The position numbers were made by a program, and so were the translations under genes. Under the pieces are notes generated by a model. It was not told the DNA's origin, made no database searches, and was given only the letters and a program-made list of their open reading frames with translations. 64,000 bases of DNA from positions 12,232,537 through 12,296,536 of the forward strand of contig OZ038532.1 of the NCBI GenBank assembly GCA_964036665.1, written 5' to 3'. This document shows positions 1 through 13,800 of the stretch, piece by piece. Numbering within the stretch: position 1 is the first letter of the stretch; the number at the start of each line of letters is the position of its first letter. The stretch comes from Gordius sp. MW1 (lineage: Eukaryota > Nematomorpha > Gordioida > Gordea > Gordiidae).

Positions 1-130
1 TATAGTTTTTCATGTACATTTTCAACACTATTTAGTATTTAAACATTTAATAAAAGGATATTTTGGGATATACAATTTGACACATTTCACATTCGTGTTA
101 TTATCGATATTGATTAAAAAAGTTTGATAG

Positions 131-1843
131 ATACCACGAACGATTCAATCGGAAAGTATGTAGGAAAAATGCATTGCTTAAATGTGTTGCAAAACGTGCA
201 CGCTTCAATCCTTACCCAGTTAGGCGATTCAACTACGGCTTTAACCTCATGTCCTTCTCCCCGCTCATTTGTGTCCATCGAAATTCAGGGAGTAAAGAGA
301 CTTTTAAATTCCTTCAACATATAGCAAAAATGATTTTAATTCAGAATTGTTTTAAATTTTTGTATGTATTCGAATTAAAAAGTTATAAATATTTAGGTGA
401 AGTTAAATTGTCTACAAGTTTGCTTGATAAAGGAAAGAGTAACTATAGATCAATTGGACGAACTAAGTGAAATAGCCACATGCACAACTCTCTTTATAGC
501 ATTTATCAACAAAATTAAAGTTCAAGCTTTTTCCAGCACACACTTACGAAGTTGGGATGCAGGGAAGAATACCGCTAAATTCATTGGTTATTTAGGACTC
601 ATATATTTATCCTATATTTCTATTGTGTTATATAATTTCTTTTAATGCGGGTACAAATGAAGCCATTGCTTAAATAATTTTTTGGATATATTTTTAAACA
701 AAAGTTATGGTCATTAAAAATTATAACGTCTTCTTTTCAATCACTCGTCTATCAAATTGCAGTCATATATGTATTCTAAACGTTTTATTGCAGTACGTAC
801 ACAAATTGATTCCGTTGGTTTGCAATTGCGAAGATTTGAAAACGCGCAAAAACATATGTCTAGTACATCAATTATCGAGAATGGTAATAGGGCAGTGATA
901 GCCGAAAAAAATTCAAAATTGAAATTCCGGATGCTTCCCCTGATTTTAAACCACAAAATAATGAATGAACAAAACACCAACATCTTTTTAGGAGCTTATC
1001 CTCTACTCGATTCAACGGGGTTTATTATTTTTGAAGCCTGTATAGAAGGTTTGTAGATATTACACTGTTACATAGTTTTAGCTTTTCTTGTTTCTCAAAA
1101 AATCCTTTTTTTATCGATATTAGGTATAAATGTGAAAAGTGATATTTTGGACCACCATTTCTTGTTAAACGACTTTCACCCTATACTTCAATGTTCGGAA
1201 AGGGGCGAAAGTAACCTATTTACCGTTCAAAATATCTGTGATTAATAATATTATACATTAATCGAGTTTTTATTTAAGTAAATTCTATTAATGATTATAT
1301 TAGTGCCTTGCATAATTTTAACTTGGCTTAATAATATTCTGTGAAAATGATTGATTTAGTAAATTTATTGACACATCGTTGAGTTCGAATAAAATATATT
1401 GCTTTCATTTTAAGATTGGAATATTAATTTATAAAATTGTTATAATTTTTAGGGTATAATAAATTAATTGTAATTTGTTGTTTCATAATAGGTGCTGTCC
1501 CGGAATTATCAACCATCGAATCGAGTTTAAGTATAGACGATATATGGTTAAATTTCCCAGCATCATTTTATTTTGACCAGAATAAGGAATTGACCAACGC
1601 CCAGTAATTTTTTTGTTAATTCTTGTAAAAAAGAATAAATACATTTTTTGAAATTATCCGCAATTTAGAGACGATTGGCATATATTCACAACTACATCTG
1701 CCTCTATAACTGCATGGGTCAATCCAACTTACAGACTTGTCAAATACATGCAGATATATAAAGAGGCCATGCGCTCCGAGTGTTTGTTTATAATCAACTT
1801 TTTGCTTATGCAAACTAAAGACACTTTGTTAAATGGGATATTT
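131..1843 (+). CDS. BLTP1: BLTP1 exons 1-5 of the window
   Basis: Exons are 131-291, 433-586, 794-1048, 1492-1603 and 1669-1843. The first acceptor could instead be at 122, so its start is soft. Translated blocks include FVSIEIQG, VTIDQLDEL, ESSLSIDDIWLNFP and SITAWVNPTYRL, which fit the middle of BLTP1, in the beta-groove repeat region. Phases agree at all four junctions: G|TA gives Val, G|GT gives Gly, and CA|A gives Gln. Introns are 65 to 443 nt and AT-rich, and nothing else is recognisable in them. The function of this part is structural, as part of the lipid-conducting groove. Confidence 0.8.
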
Positions 1844-4800
1844 GTAAGTTACGACATTAGTTAAAAAGTTGCTTTATGCAACTAAAAACTGTAAAATTTA
1901 TATTAATTATGATATTTTTTACGTTGATCTATTTAAAATCAAACATTTTTTTGCTTATGCCACCTTAATATTCGAAACCTATACAATATTGAAAATGTGT
2001 TCACAAGATATATAGTATCAAACAACAAAATATTTGTTGGTTCTTGATGGATCAATAATTTATGAAAATTAAGTTCATCCCTATAAAAACTATAAATATA
2101 CCCTTAACTATCAAACATAATTTACAAGCAATAAAAATATTCATTTTTTTAGAAATTATTTACAATATCAAAAATTGCGTATTCTTAAATTTAGCCGAAA
2201 TCTGCGACATTTCCTAGTCAATTAGCCGAAAATTCTATACTTTTGAACACAAATTCATCTCTGACATTTTTTCAAGAGGCCTACTCTTACTTGATGGAGG
2301 CTCCAGTTAAATCCCATTACAAATCCGGCTTTGAAAAAGCTTATTCGCGTTTTAAACGTAGCGCTCTGGTGAAGCAATCCCTAAAAACTTTGTTTAATGC
2401 TAACCTGCATTTGTGGTATCGTAGACGCTATAAACAATGGCACGAGATATTGGCTAACATGCGTTTAAATTCAGTGTTTTTGGATACGGCACTCGGGTCT
2501 CGTCAAGAACTTAACATTCATTCGATTGAATCGCAAGATCATCGCTCATCTACATCCTCTTTGAACAAATCTTCTGAAACGCCAAATTTAAAAAATAATA
2601 TATTGAGGCGCATGTCTCGTGCCATTCTCTCACCTAGCAAGAGCAGGATTACATCAAACAAAAAAAGGTCAGCCTCCTTTGCGGATAAGTACATGAGAGT
2701 TCCTATAACTAAACGAGATTCAACTCTCATATTTCAAGGCAATAGGCGAACCCCTAGTTTTCTTGATAGAAGGTGATAAATAATACATAAGCTTTTAAAC
2801 CCCTTTAAGAAATACACCTCATTGCATGGGCGTAGCCAAGGGGTAACAGGAAGGGGCAGCTGCCCCCCCCCCCTTCTCTAAATCCAAAAATTCTTCACAA
2901 TTTAATATAATCATGGTTAAAATTACCGAAAATTATCATTTCGCCCCTCTCTAAATCGTATTGTCCTCTTCTATACCCGACCCTGGCTACGCCCATTTCT
3001 GTATACAATCTATACATACTTATAAATATTTTGTTTATGATGCATAATTTTTTGTTAAATTGTATAATATTTTATCTTAATTCAATTCAAGGATAACGTA
3101 ATTATACTCTTATTAGAAGTTTGTGGGTAGTTTCTTTGATACGCTCTAAGGACTCATATGGTTATATGAAAGGACGAAAGCTGACCAGTGGTCAACTAGC
3201 ACTTCCACCTTCCTCCACACACGTTAGAACGCCCATCATTCCCTTGAAAAACTATGGTTTAGCAAGTTTATTCAATCCTTATTATTTATTATAATTATTT
3301 TTAATTTTTATTATTAATTAATCTTATTGTAATTAGAATCGGATGCTACTAAATCAAAAAGTAAGCAAAGTACCCTTTTTACCAAATCGCCTATCACGGA
3401 ATTTGAACCCGCATACAATAGCTATCAGTACGAAACGGTGGTGGATATTTTGAATCACTGGCAAAGCTTAGAAAATATCGATTTAAACGTAGGAAATGAT
3501 TTAAACCCCGTAGTAGTCACCGACAAAATTGCTAGCGACGAAGTTGTCCGCATCCAATGGTGTCATACGGCAATGCGACATTTGTTACAACGTTGCGCTG
3601 ACGCCAGAACCATGTTCCATCCAAAAGCTGTTCTTAAAAAATATGAGCTCCTCTTTAATTTAGGTTCCATCAAAATAAACATAATCGAATGCTATAACGC
3701 TCCCCCATCCTCCCACTCGTTGGCTAGTTCGAACTCCACCACGACCCCCTCTTCTAACCTAACGACTACCAATCAACAATCTAGTATCACCGATGCTTAC
3801 ACAAACTTGGCAATAAGGCGTAAACGGAATACCCTATTCTCCATCAATCGCCATTTCTCGTTACAGCCCATGAATGTACCGGACGACCATAGCAAGGGCA
3901 AAAATGTTCATCATGCTACCCTGGCAGATATCGAGGCGCCGAATACTAAGGGCGACGCTTCTAATAAAAATATCTCGTCCGATCGTTATTATTATTATAC
4001 CATGCCGTCCTCTGCCGATCCCAAACTCTTTGCCTTTAACAATATCTGTGCTCGTCTCAATTACGTTGAAACGTTTCAAATTTCAGCAGTTCGACCTCAA
4101 TTTGATGCTTTAATTCGGGCGGCTAGTCCAAATGTCAGCGATAACACGTCGAGTGTTCGTGATCACCTAAAATGCATTCAACTTCCCATCATAATATACG
4201 ATTTCAACGAAGAAGGCAAATATTTTTGCCTACCTAAACTTAGGATTATAACTAACGTCTCGTCCTTTTCCCACCACATAAACACTTCCACGCTTAAACT
4301 TATTTATCAAGTAGGTAACCTAAGATAAAACCTATCAACTAATGTTGTGAAAACGGCTGGTTAGTCGACTAAACATAAACAGACCAAATGTTTGACCTAA
4401 AAATTTTGGTCTGTATATGCGACCAAGAAAAATAGACCAAAAACCTTTGGTGTGTCTATGTTTCGTTTCGACCAAACAAAATCCATCCTTTTTTACAACA
4501 CTACTATCAACTATATTTAATATTAATTGTATTTAGATTATATGGATTATGAAAAATTTTTACGTGGTCAAAAGTGAACTTGAAGATAAGCGCAATCTAT
4601 ATAACATTGGGGAAGGCGGGGAAACGGCTTACGGTTCCTCAACTAACGAGGCGGGAAACAACGATAACTACTCAAAGGCATCCAAACGTCGATTTGGTTC
4701 AAAAAAAGAACGTATTCGGGGGAAAATTTTGACGGCTCACCAGGGCTCGAGGGATAATGACTCCTCTTCCAATAGTACTTCTTTATCTTCCTTTTCTATG

Positions 4801-7800
4801 ATGGATCGTGAATTGCTGGAGAATGTGGAGGAGAGTGGCGAATGCGGCAATACATTTATAGAAAATTTGTCACAAAACGATCGCGCCTCCAGTAATTTGG
4901 GTGAAGATTTTGGGCTATCCCCTTTACCATTTTCTTCTTCATCTTCGAATCTGACTGCATCCTCACCATCCAGTAGCACTTCTAACTCACCATCCAGCCA
5001 TTCCAAAACCTCTTCGGACCCATCTAATCTATCCATTGACGGGGATGAACTGCCTGACGCGAGTTCCTTTCACGTTCCCATTATTGCGGAATCATCGATA
5101 CGAGATATTATGGTGACTTTTTACACCGACTTGGGTATTAGGAAAAACGTTGGGGCGAAAGGTGTGCGCCTCGCAAAATTTCCGAATGATATTACATCTT
5201 TAATCGGGGGGGAGCTTGGTGAAGATGGCGATGAAACGATTTGTGTAATACTACAATGTGCCTCAACCTCGATTTTATCGTTGTGGCAAGGGATAAAGGA
5301 TGACACCTCTCTGAAACGCATCATTGACCTTGTGGATGTACGAGAAGATAACCAAGATTTGGATAATGCGAGGGATTTTGACGCCGATTTATGGGGTAAT
5401 ATGATTTTACACATAAATTATACAGGTTCCTTGATTGTTTCGAAATAGTTAATTGCAACTATGTGCTTCGTTAATGATTGAGGCTATAACAAAAGCATAT
5501 AATTGCCTAACTATGGAAAAACATAATTTCAAAGCTTGAATGTTACTGAAAACTTAAATGCAAATAACTTTCTCTTATCATAATTCACGGATTGAATTAC
5601 ATGGTTTTAAGTGCATTTTTAAAATAAAGTTTAAATTTCACTCATAGATTGTCATAACTTAGCCATCGAATCGAGTTGCCACATCTCGTATATCCGATTA
5701 TGGTTCGGGGTTGAAGGTTTAAATCTACAATTTGAATTATTGAATTTGCTGCTCAACTACGACGCCCCCTCCATTGGACATGACAAATATCAATACAACG
5801 CCAACGGTATTATGGCTTATATGGCATACCATGATTATAAATAATTTTTTTAGGTGACATCTTTGCACTCTCAAAATCCGTGTTTATGAATTGCCCTCAA
5901 ATGAGTATCACTTTGATGGAAAGTTATTCTTCACTATCTAACTTGCTCCTCAACTTCAATATTGTAGATACGTTGATGTTTTACAATTTAGCGAAGCATT
6001 CTGTTCCCCCTGTTAGCGGTAATCTTTTGAATTTAGTTGACGAGCGCACCAAAGATTCAATCCTTTTAAAGTTTGGCGATGTAAAACTAGAGATTCCGCA
6101 GCATCCCATAGTGTTGCACGAGATATTCACTAGAATAACTACTAAGTTGACCGAAACCTTAAATCAATTTGCTTTCTACTTTCATCAAAACAAAGGAGAA
6201 TCCGATAAAGGAGGTATGCCAGAAAATCCATCCTCTGTTTACAGATCCAATTCTATATTCACTGAAAAGGGCAATGCTAATTGTAGCAATAAGTCACCTA
6301 CGACAAAAATGGAGAATAAAAACAAGTAACATTATATAAACTTGATCATAACTATTTTATTGAAAGATCACCAATTGATAATTATGATTACCTCAATAAA
6401 ATTGCCTTTGATAACTTCACTGCTAATAATGTGGAGGCTGATCAGCATATAATAGTCAAGTAAATCTATGCTATATGCATTTTCTAAATAAATATTTTGT
6501 TCAGTATTTATTGGAAGGAGATAAATTTTGAAGCGGCTCTTTTGCCATCACTAAAAGCCCTTTACAACTTGAAAGACGTGCACATGTATGGAGTCAAACG
6601 CGAGAAGATTGACATCTCCCTAAATTTTACCAATCATGCCCTTATCTTAAGATCCATGGTATGTACAAAATCAAAAAAAAACTTATTTATTAAAAGAGCC
6701 TCATGACCTGCCCGAGACTCGAGTTGACTTTTGACAAAAATTAATAAAATTTACAGGTTCGGGCAGGCTCGAGGCTCGAGCTTTGCCCAAGCAAGTCCTA
6801 GCCAATAAGCAATTTCACTTTCTTTCAAACTAACCCAACACAACTTATAGATATAGAATGTTTGCACATTTAAACACTATGCCTTCCCCTTGGAAATAAT
6901 CATTTTTTGTTTAAAATCGTGAGATTCTTTTAAATATATATATAGAATAGCTATTGTAATTTTAGAGGAATATAATAATTCAACGAAATTTACATGTTTC
7001 TAACCGTTAATAAAATACTAAAGATTTAAGAAATTGTTGATAATTGTTGCAAATTAAATTGGGTTCTCGATTCTTTGCTCATCATAATTATTAATAGCAA
7101 TCTTATATATTTATTATAACATAAATTTTAAATGTAAAATTGGCCCACATCCGCGAACTAAGAAAGATATAACTCGGCCCGAAAAATTAAATAAGGATTT
7201 CGGGTTCGGACCGACGAGAAGTTGCAGCGCTCTACCTACTTATAGCATCAATAAGTTTAAAAGTTTTATTATTAAAAACCTTTAGAAAATTTAAGGAAAT
7301 TATTTATTTTTGAGCTTTTTATAATGTATAGTTTTTTGAGCCGTTTTAAGATGATTTTAATGCATATTTTAAGTATAAAGTCATTAAAAATTATTTTTTA
7401 TATTAATTTATTAATATATATACAATTTGGTTAAAAGATTCTGGACCCATTATTGAAGTTATCCCCCGAGACGCATATAGTATTACCTTTCGTTACTATC
7501 AAGGCACATTATATATGGAATTTATATGGCGCCCTCCAAAGGCAATTTTATCAGGCCATTACTCAGAACAATATTAAAGCTTTGGTCAAAGCGGATCTCG
7601 AGATTGGATATTTTGAACGTTCACTTACCACAGATCTACTTAATAATTTAGTCTTCATACAAAAAGTTTTTATGAAGGTTCGTTCGACTTGTTATTTGTT
7701 AAATTTTAAAAGTTTAGCTTTTAATAACAATTTGAAATAAATTATACAAAATCAGCTTTTAAGGTCTTTACAATGATATGAATAATTAGCTGTTAAACTT

Positions 7801-10800
7801 AATCTTATATATAAAAATGAAACTATGTGTGTGTGTGTGTATATGCCGCCACCAATTTTGGAAAACTACCAGACCGATTTGGCTCAAAATTTCACAGTTT
7901 ATTCCTGATACTTCGGAGCATGTTTTAAGATTTGTTCGAGCCAAATCGGTCCAGTAGTTTTCGAGTATTCGTACGCGTTGTATTGTATACAAATAAAACA
8001 ATAGAAGTAGAACATATAGACATCAAACTTTATTTTTACTTCAATAACCGCTTTATCATGCCCTAAAAGTCCAACATAATTTAATATACCCGGGTAAATG
8101 GCAAAACAACGTTTGCCGGGTTCATCTAGTCATAATTATAATAATGTTATGGCTATATATATTTCTAGGAGGTCAATGAATTGTTACAGCGTTTGACTGG
8201 TATGGAGCAGCCACAGATACCAAAATTTATTGAAAGCAAGCGTCAATCAATTACACAGGAGGTTATAGAACCCAAGGCGACAACTCCAACTTCTTACCTC
8301 TATATGATCCATTTAAAATTAAAAGTAATGATAAAATATGAAATATACATATTAAAATGGTATAAAAAATTACATTCCCGACTAAAAAACTATAAAAACG
8401 CGCTAAAACTAAACGGATGGCAGTGATCCGTGTATGGAAATCGTGTTGGATTTAACGATTTCCATTGTGATCTTGGCACAAAACAATTTTTAAATTTCTC
8501 ATATTTTTTTATAAAATTTTTATGATGTAATGCTGTTCGTTTCAATGCATAGGGACTTCAATTGACAGCTTCAACTCCTACCAACATAGCTCTTCGTTTT
8601 GAAACTAGCGCCATCGATTTTAAATTGTTCAATCAAATAGTACAATCTCACAAAGAATCGAACAAGCTAAATAACGAGCGAAATGAGTATATTCAATCAT
8701 CTAAAAGCCACTCAGAAGAAAAAGTTTTGAAAAGATCTAGTACCAAAATGTACAAATCTTTAAATCAGAGAACTTTTGCTCTGAAAACTCTTGCTACTTT
8801 TAAAGTAATCATACTTTTAAAATACTGGCACAATGCATTTAGGAATTATGTTATTTATAGTAAAGTTTGTGAATTAATTTTATAAATATATAAGACTTTA
8901 TACTTTTAAAATTCACCTACTAGTTTAAAATATCGGTATCCCTCGGCCAAATGACACAAAATCAACTTTACGAAGAAGCAGAGAGCGAATATAATCCTTT
9001 AGCTCATTTTACGACTACCATTTCCATGAAGAACACACCCAAAGTATTTCTAAAATGACACGGATAACCGCTATATAAAGTCTTGAAATGTCGAATTGCA
9101 TCGCGACCCAACTCGCGACAAAAATAATTTTAGATTTTTAACCTCCACTTCGCCTAAACTAAATTTTTATTTAATCGTCGACCTTAAATCAACAAAAATT
9201 ATCAAATGTATTTGGACCCACACATATAATATAGCACTATCTAAAAACTCTATATAATGGTTTTGCACCGGTATTTTGTTGATTTAATTATTAATTGTAT
9301 GTTTTTAATTTTCGAGTTATATACTTTTTGACACTTTGAGTTCCGTGCTTGACCTCAATTTGGGTTTTTAAACTATTTAATATTTAAAGTGAGACATTTT
9401 TTGTTTTATATGATCTCTTTTATTTAATCATCAAAGCTAATTTGATAAATGGATATTCTTAAAAAAGAATTTAAATTTTGGCTTAGATATCGGGGGATTG
9501 TGACAGAAGCAAGGGCTTTGAAGATGGTACCGAAGTTATAATGGTCGGTGTTCAAAGGCCTCACCTGAACGTACAAGCTTTGGCCGTCGATAAAGCTATT
9601 CTCATATATATTAATTACAAAACTGCATATGAATATTGGAACGAACAAAGGGCGGCCCTAAAACGGGACGTGCAAGTGGCTACACAACAAGTTGGTCAAA
9701 TATAAACCATACCTTTATTAGAATTAGAAAGGCAAACGTTTTTTAAATCATTTATTGATACAAGTTTTTTGTAATTTGAATGTATTGGTCTGGGCTAAGG
9801 TAATTTTGGGGTTAGGGTTAAACATATGGTTTAATTGTCACAACTTCACTATGCGGTGGATTTACTTTAATTTTATTATCAGGTGATGGAAAAATTGACA
9901 ACACCTATCCCTCAGCAAACGCCTAAAACTTTTACACAATTGTTTTTGCAACTAACCATCGACAACCTGGGTATTAGTTTGCCCTTACAGAAACCTCCAA
10001 ACATAGTAAATATTGAATTTTATATGAGATTTCCTTGTCTTATTCTAACCAAAATTTAATTTTGTTTAGTTGTTGGCTTCTAGCATAAATTCTGATCCAG
10101 ACAATTATTCCAATGCAATGGGTAATGAGTCCGATCATAGCGCCTTCTTTCCCGCAGACGACCCTACCATTTACATGGTGCTCACTATAGAACATTCCAG
10201 AATATTTGCATTTTCGAAGGATGTTTTCGTTTGTAAAGGCGTGTTTTCTGATTTATGTATTAGGTATTAACATATGTTATTCACTATTTAACTATATATT
10301 TAATGGGATTCGATGTGTACAAGATATTAAAAACCATTTTATAAGACAATTAATACAAATTTTACGTAGTCCGATCTATCTAATTTATTTTTACGCCATT
10401 TTTAAAGCGATGTTAAGCTAAGTTGATTACACCATGGAATTTTCATTAATACGTTACATATGTTGTTTTAAAATTTTTTAGGTTTTTTGTTAAGTTTTTG
10501 ATATTAATACCTAATGATTATAATGATCCGATTTCATAATTTAATTTTTAAGATTTTCCTCCGATTTCGATCCATCTTACGATGACTGGAGCCCGAACAC
10601 GAGGATTATTAGCCAGGATAAAATAACTAGTGCCAGGATTTTTTGCAACTCCACATCTAACACACTGAACCCCTACAACTCCACTCTATTAGATTCGCTC
10701 GTGTGTAATTCTTGCCACGTCAAGGAAGGCACCTACGAAGTTTGTTCCAATACCTTTTCAAGTAAATGATGCCTGCCCTTGTTAATCTTTCAATTTTATA

Positions 10801-13800
10801 TTGAAACTTAATAAAATGTTATTTTTTACAGCCAGTACTTTTAATCCGAAATGGGTTCTTAACATTAATTGGAACATGCGAGGTGTAGATTTTTTAGCTA
10901 ACACTTACATCGGAATCTGTCTCAAGAATCTTATTTATACACTCACTATATTGACCAAGGAAGAACTTGAGGGTATGAATAACATTTCAAAAAATTATAT
11001 TTAATGTTATTGACATATAAATTAAACAAACAAATTCTAAATTTACAGTGTAACATTTCCAGTATAATATATACGGTTATTATTTCTTTCAAACTTTGGG
11101 GGGGGGGGCCGGGGCTAAATTTATGGTAAAAATTGGTTCAAGTGGAGTTTAAATAGATTAATTGCCATTTTTAAATTGCTCATTCTATATAACCAAATGC
11201 ATAATATTTTTTTTTATTGTTTTTGTACCTAATAAAGCGTAAAACCTTAGAGTTTGTAAGCGTTTTTAAATTTTGGTACGTATTTGATTCAAGAGACTCT
11301 GCCTTGTTTTCCGTCTGAGAGAAATTTTTTATATGGCTGCCGATTAAATGTAATTAATTGTTATTTATAGGGGAAGAAATACCAACGTCCACTTCAATTG
11401 CGATTAAACCCTATGATCTTTCTAAATCCAATAGTAAATCCCAAACATCAACTCCAAAACCTGAAGCAGTTAATAACATTTTTGGCGATAATATGAAAAC
11501 TAAAACATCTGAGCCTAAAACCCTGAGTCCAATCAATCAAAATCTTCCTAAGGTTGATTACGAGGCTATGGGAAAATTAGGAGAAATACCATTAACATTT
11601 TTGAAGGAATATCATGATCAAGCCCGAAACCTCCATTTGTTAAAGTAAGCCTTAGATAACTAATTACAATACTTTAACGTAATTATGAGTATGCATATTA
11701 ATGGCTATGCAATTTATGGGCTCGCTTTTCGTTGTCATGTCGTGAGTGAGTGTCGTGATTGTCCAACTTGTAATTTTTGCATAATTGCCGTGGAAACTTA
11801 TAAGGGTTTTTAATGGCTGTGGACTTATGCTTCTGTAAATGACTTTTATTTTGCTTTCGCAAACACACTATGACCGCTGGTTGGCTTTAATTTTTTCACC
11901 TCGCCCGAGCCCAAATTTTATTGTTGTTTATGGGCTCGACTGTTTAGCTTTTTTTACCTCTCTTACAACAATTATTGTTTATAGGCAGCTAGGCGCGGAC
12001 GATGAAAAGATAAAGATGGAAACTGGAAAATTGCTGAATATGGAGTCGCAGGTGGCTGTAGACTATCGCCACGATATCTTTCGCAAGCTTAACAAACAAA
12101 GCATAAAAGTATTTGCCTTTTATCTAATAAAACACAATTCAATCTTTTAATCAATGTTAATTTCAATAATTCATTATATGACCTCGTATTACCAGGCAGC
12201 CCTTATTAAACAACCTTTGTTAGAGGACGGAATCAGTCAGCGACCTAAGAGTTTGCTTTCAAGGTAATTGAAATGTAATTACAAAACAATAATAATTATT
12301 TATAGTCATCAACGACAAAACTCCATAGCTTGTACAAATGAGTTTGGAACAAAACATCTCCGCCATCACAAGAGTAGTTCGTTTGGGGGGCAAGTTGATG
12401 CAGCCGATCTCCTTAAAGAAAATGATGAGTATGACACCAATTAATTGATCATAGAATGTTAATAATACGCAAAATATCAATAAAATTTAGGTTAACCGAT
12501 TCAACTTCCAGAAACGCCCAAGGACAGTTAGATGAAATAGTGCCATCATACAAGTAAATAGGCTGAATTATCAAAATGTATTTTTTAGGCAAAATCTCGA
12601 TCGTCGACAAACGCGAAAAGGTAAGCGTTTCATTTATGCCCTTTAATCTTTATCATATTCCTTAATAATTTATAGGAATTAAGGATAATGAATATGTGTA
12701 TTCCCCATTACACCCGTCACATTCCCATCCCATAGAACTGTGCAACGCAGGTGGTGGGCAAAGTGGTGAACAATTGCCTGAGAGCAAAATCGATTTTGAT
12801 TTAGACGTGAAAGTTAATATCGAAAGTGGCACATTTATCCTTTTCAACGACACCAAAGATATGGACGCTTTTAAAGAGTAAATATAAATGGCATGTCTAA
12901 TATCGTTGCACATTGCTAAAGTTATATTCGTTTTCAAACACGACATAACAATAATCGTTCTCTTTATATATAATATTCATTCAAGAGTTTATGTTATATT
13001 TACAAATTAATATTTATGATAATGAGAAATTTGAATTTGTTTTATTTTTATAAATTCAAAACCTGCTCATTTTTTTGATTTCACTAGCATTCTATATTAT
13101 GTTTATTCAAGCTTGTTGTGCAAAGAAAAAACCTTTTTTAAAACCTCTTCTGAGTTATGTATACCCAACGTTGGTAACCGCTCACACATGGTTGATGGAG
13201 GAAATACATCTCCGCTCGGTTATAAAAATCAATCTCAACAGACACAATACCCCACAGGCGGTAGTAAAGCCACAAAATTGGATCCTAACGTTAAACATGA
13301 CATAAGCACGAGTGGAAGTTATTTCAATTTCCCCTCCCAACGTCAGTCCCTGTCGATATTGTACGACAAAATAAAAAATTTCATTAAAATTGGTGCTTTG
13401 AAATACTCATCCTCCCTCTCACTCCCTGGCCTAGATGTTAAGGTATTACAATCATCCACATTTTCTTTTTTGTTATATATCTTTGAACATTTTATTAGTT
13501 ATGTTTGTTTTATCTCGCTTTCTTCATTTATAAGGTTAAATACTCTTCTCATAACATTACTGCCAACTTGCAGCACATCCATGACAAGACCCCTAAAGCC
13601 TCGAACGATAGTAGGCGTAGTTCTCAAGTCAGTGTTAATTTTTTTATTATTTTAAACTTTCCCATTAAATACATTACATTTGCTAAAATTAAAACAATTA
13701 TTTTAAACCAAGTTCCTTGCCGGTAAAAGTAAAGTCAGAAGAGCTCACCGATCTCTTGTGCCGCTCGAGGATTTAAGCAGCAACAAGGTTTCAGACAATA

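Noticed and set aside
7786-8001. Minus-strand 71-codon frame with His/Thr repeats
   Set aside because: It lies wholly inside the Helitron and reflects the (TG)n microsatellite.
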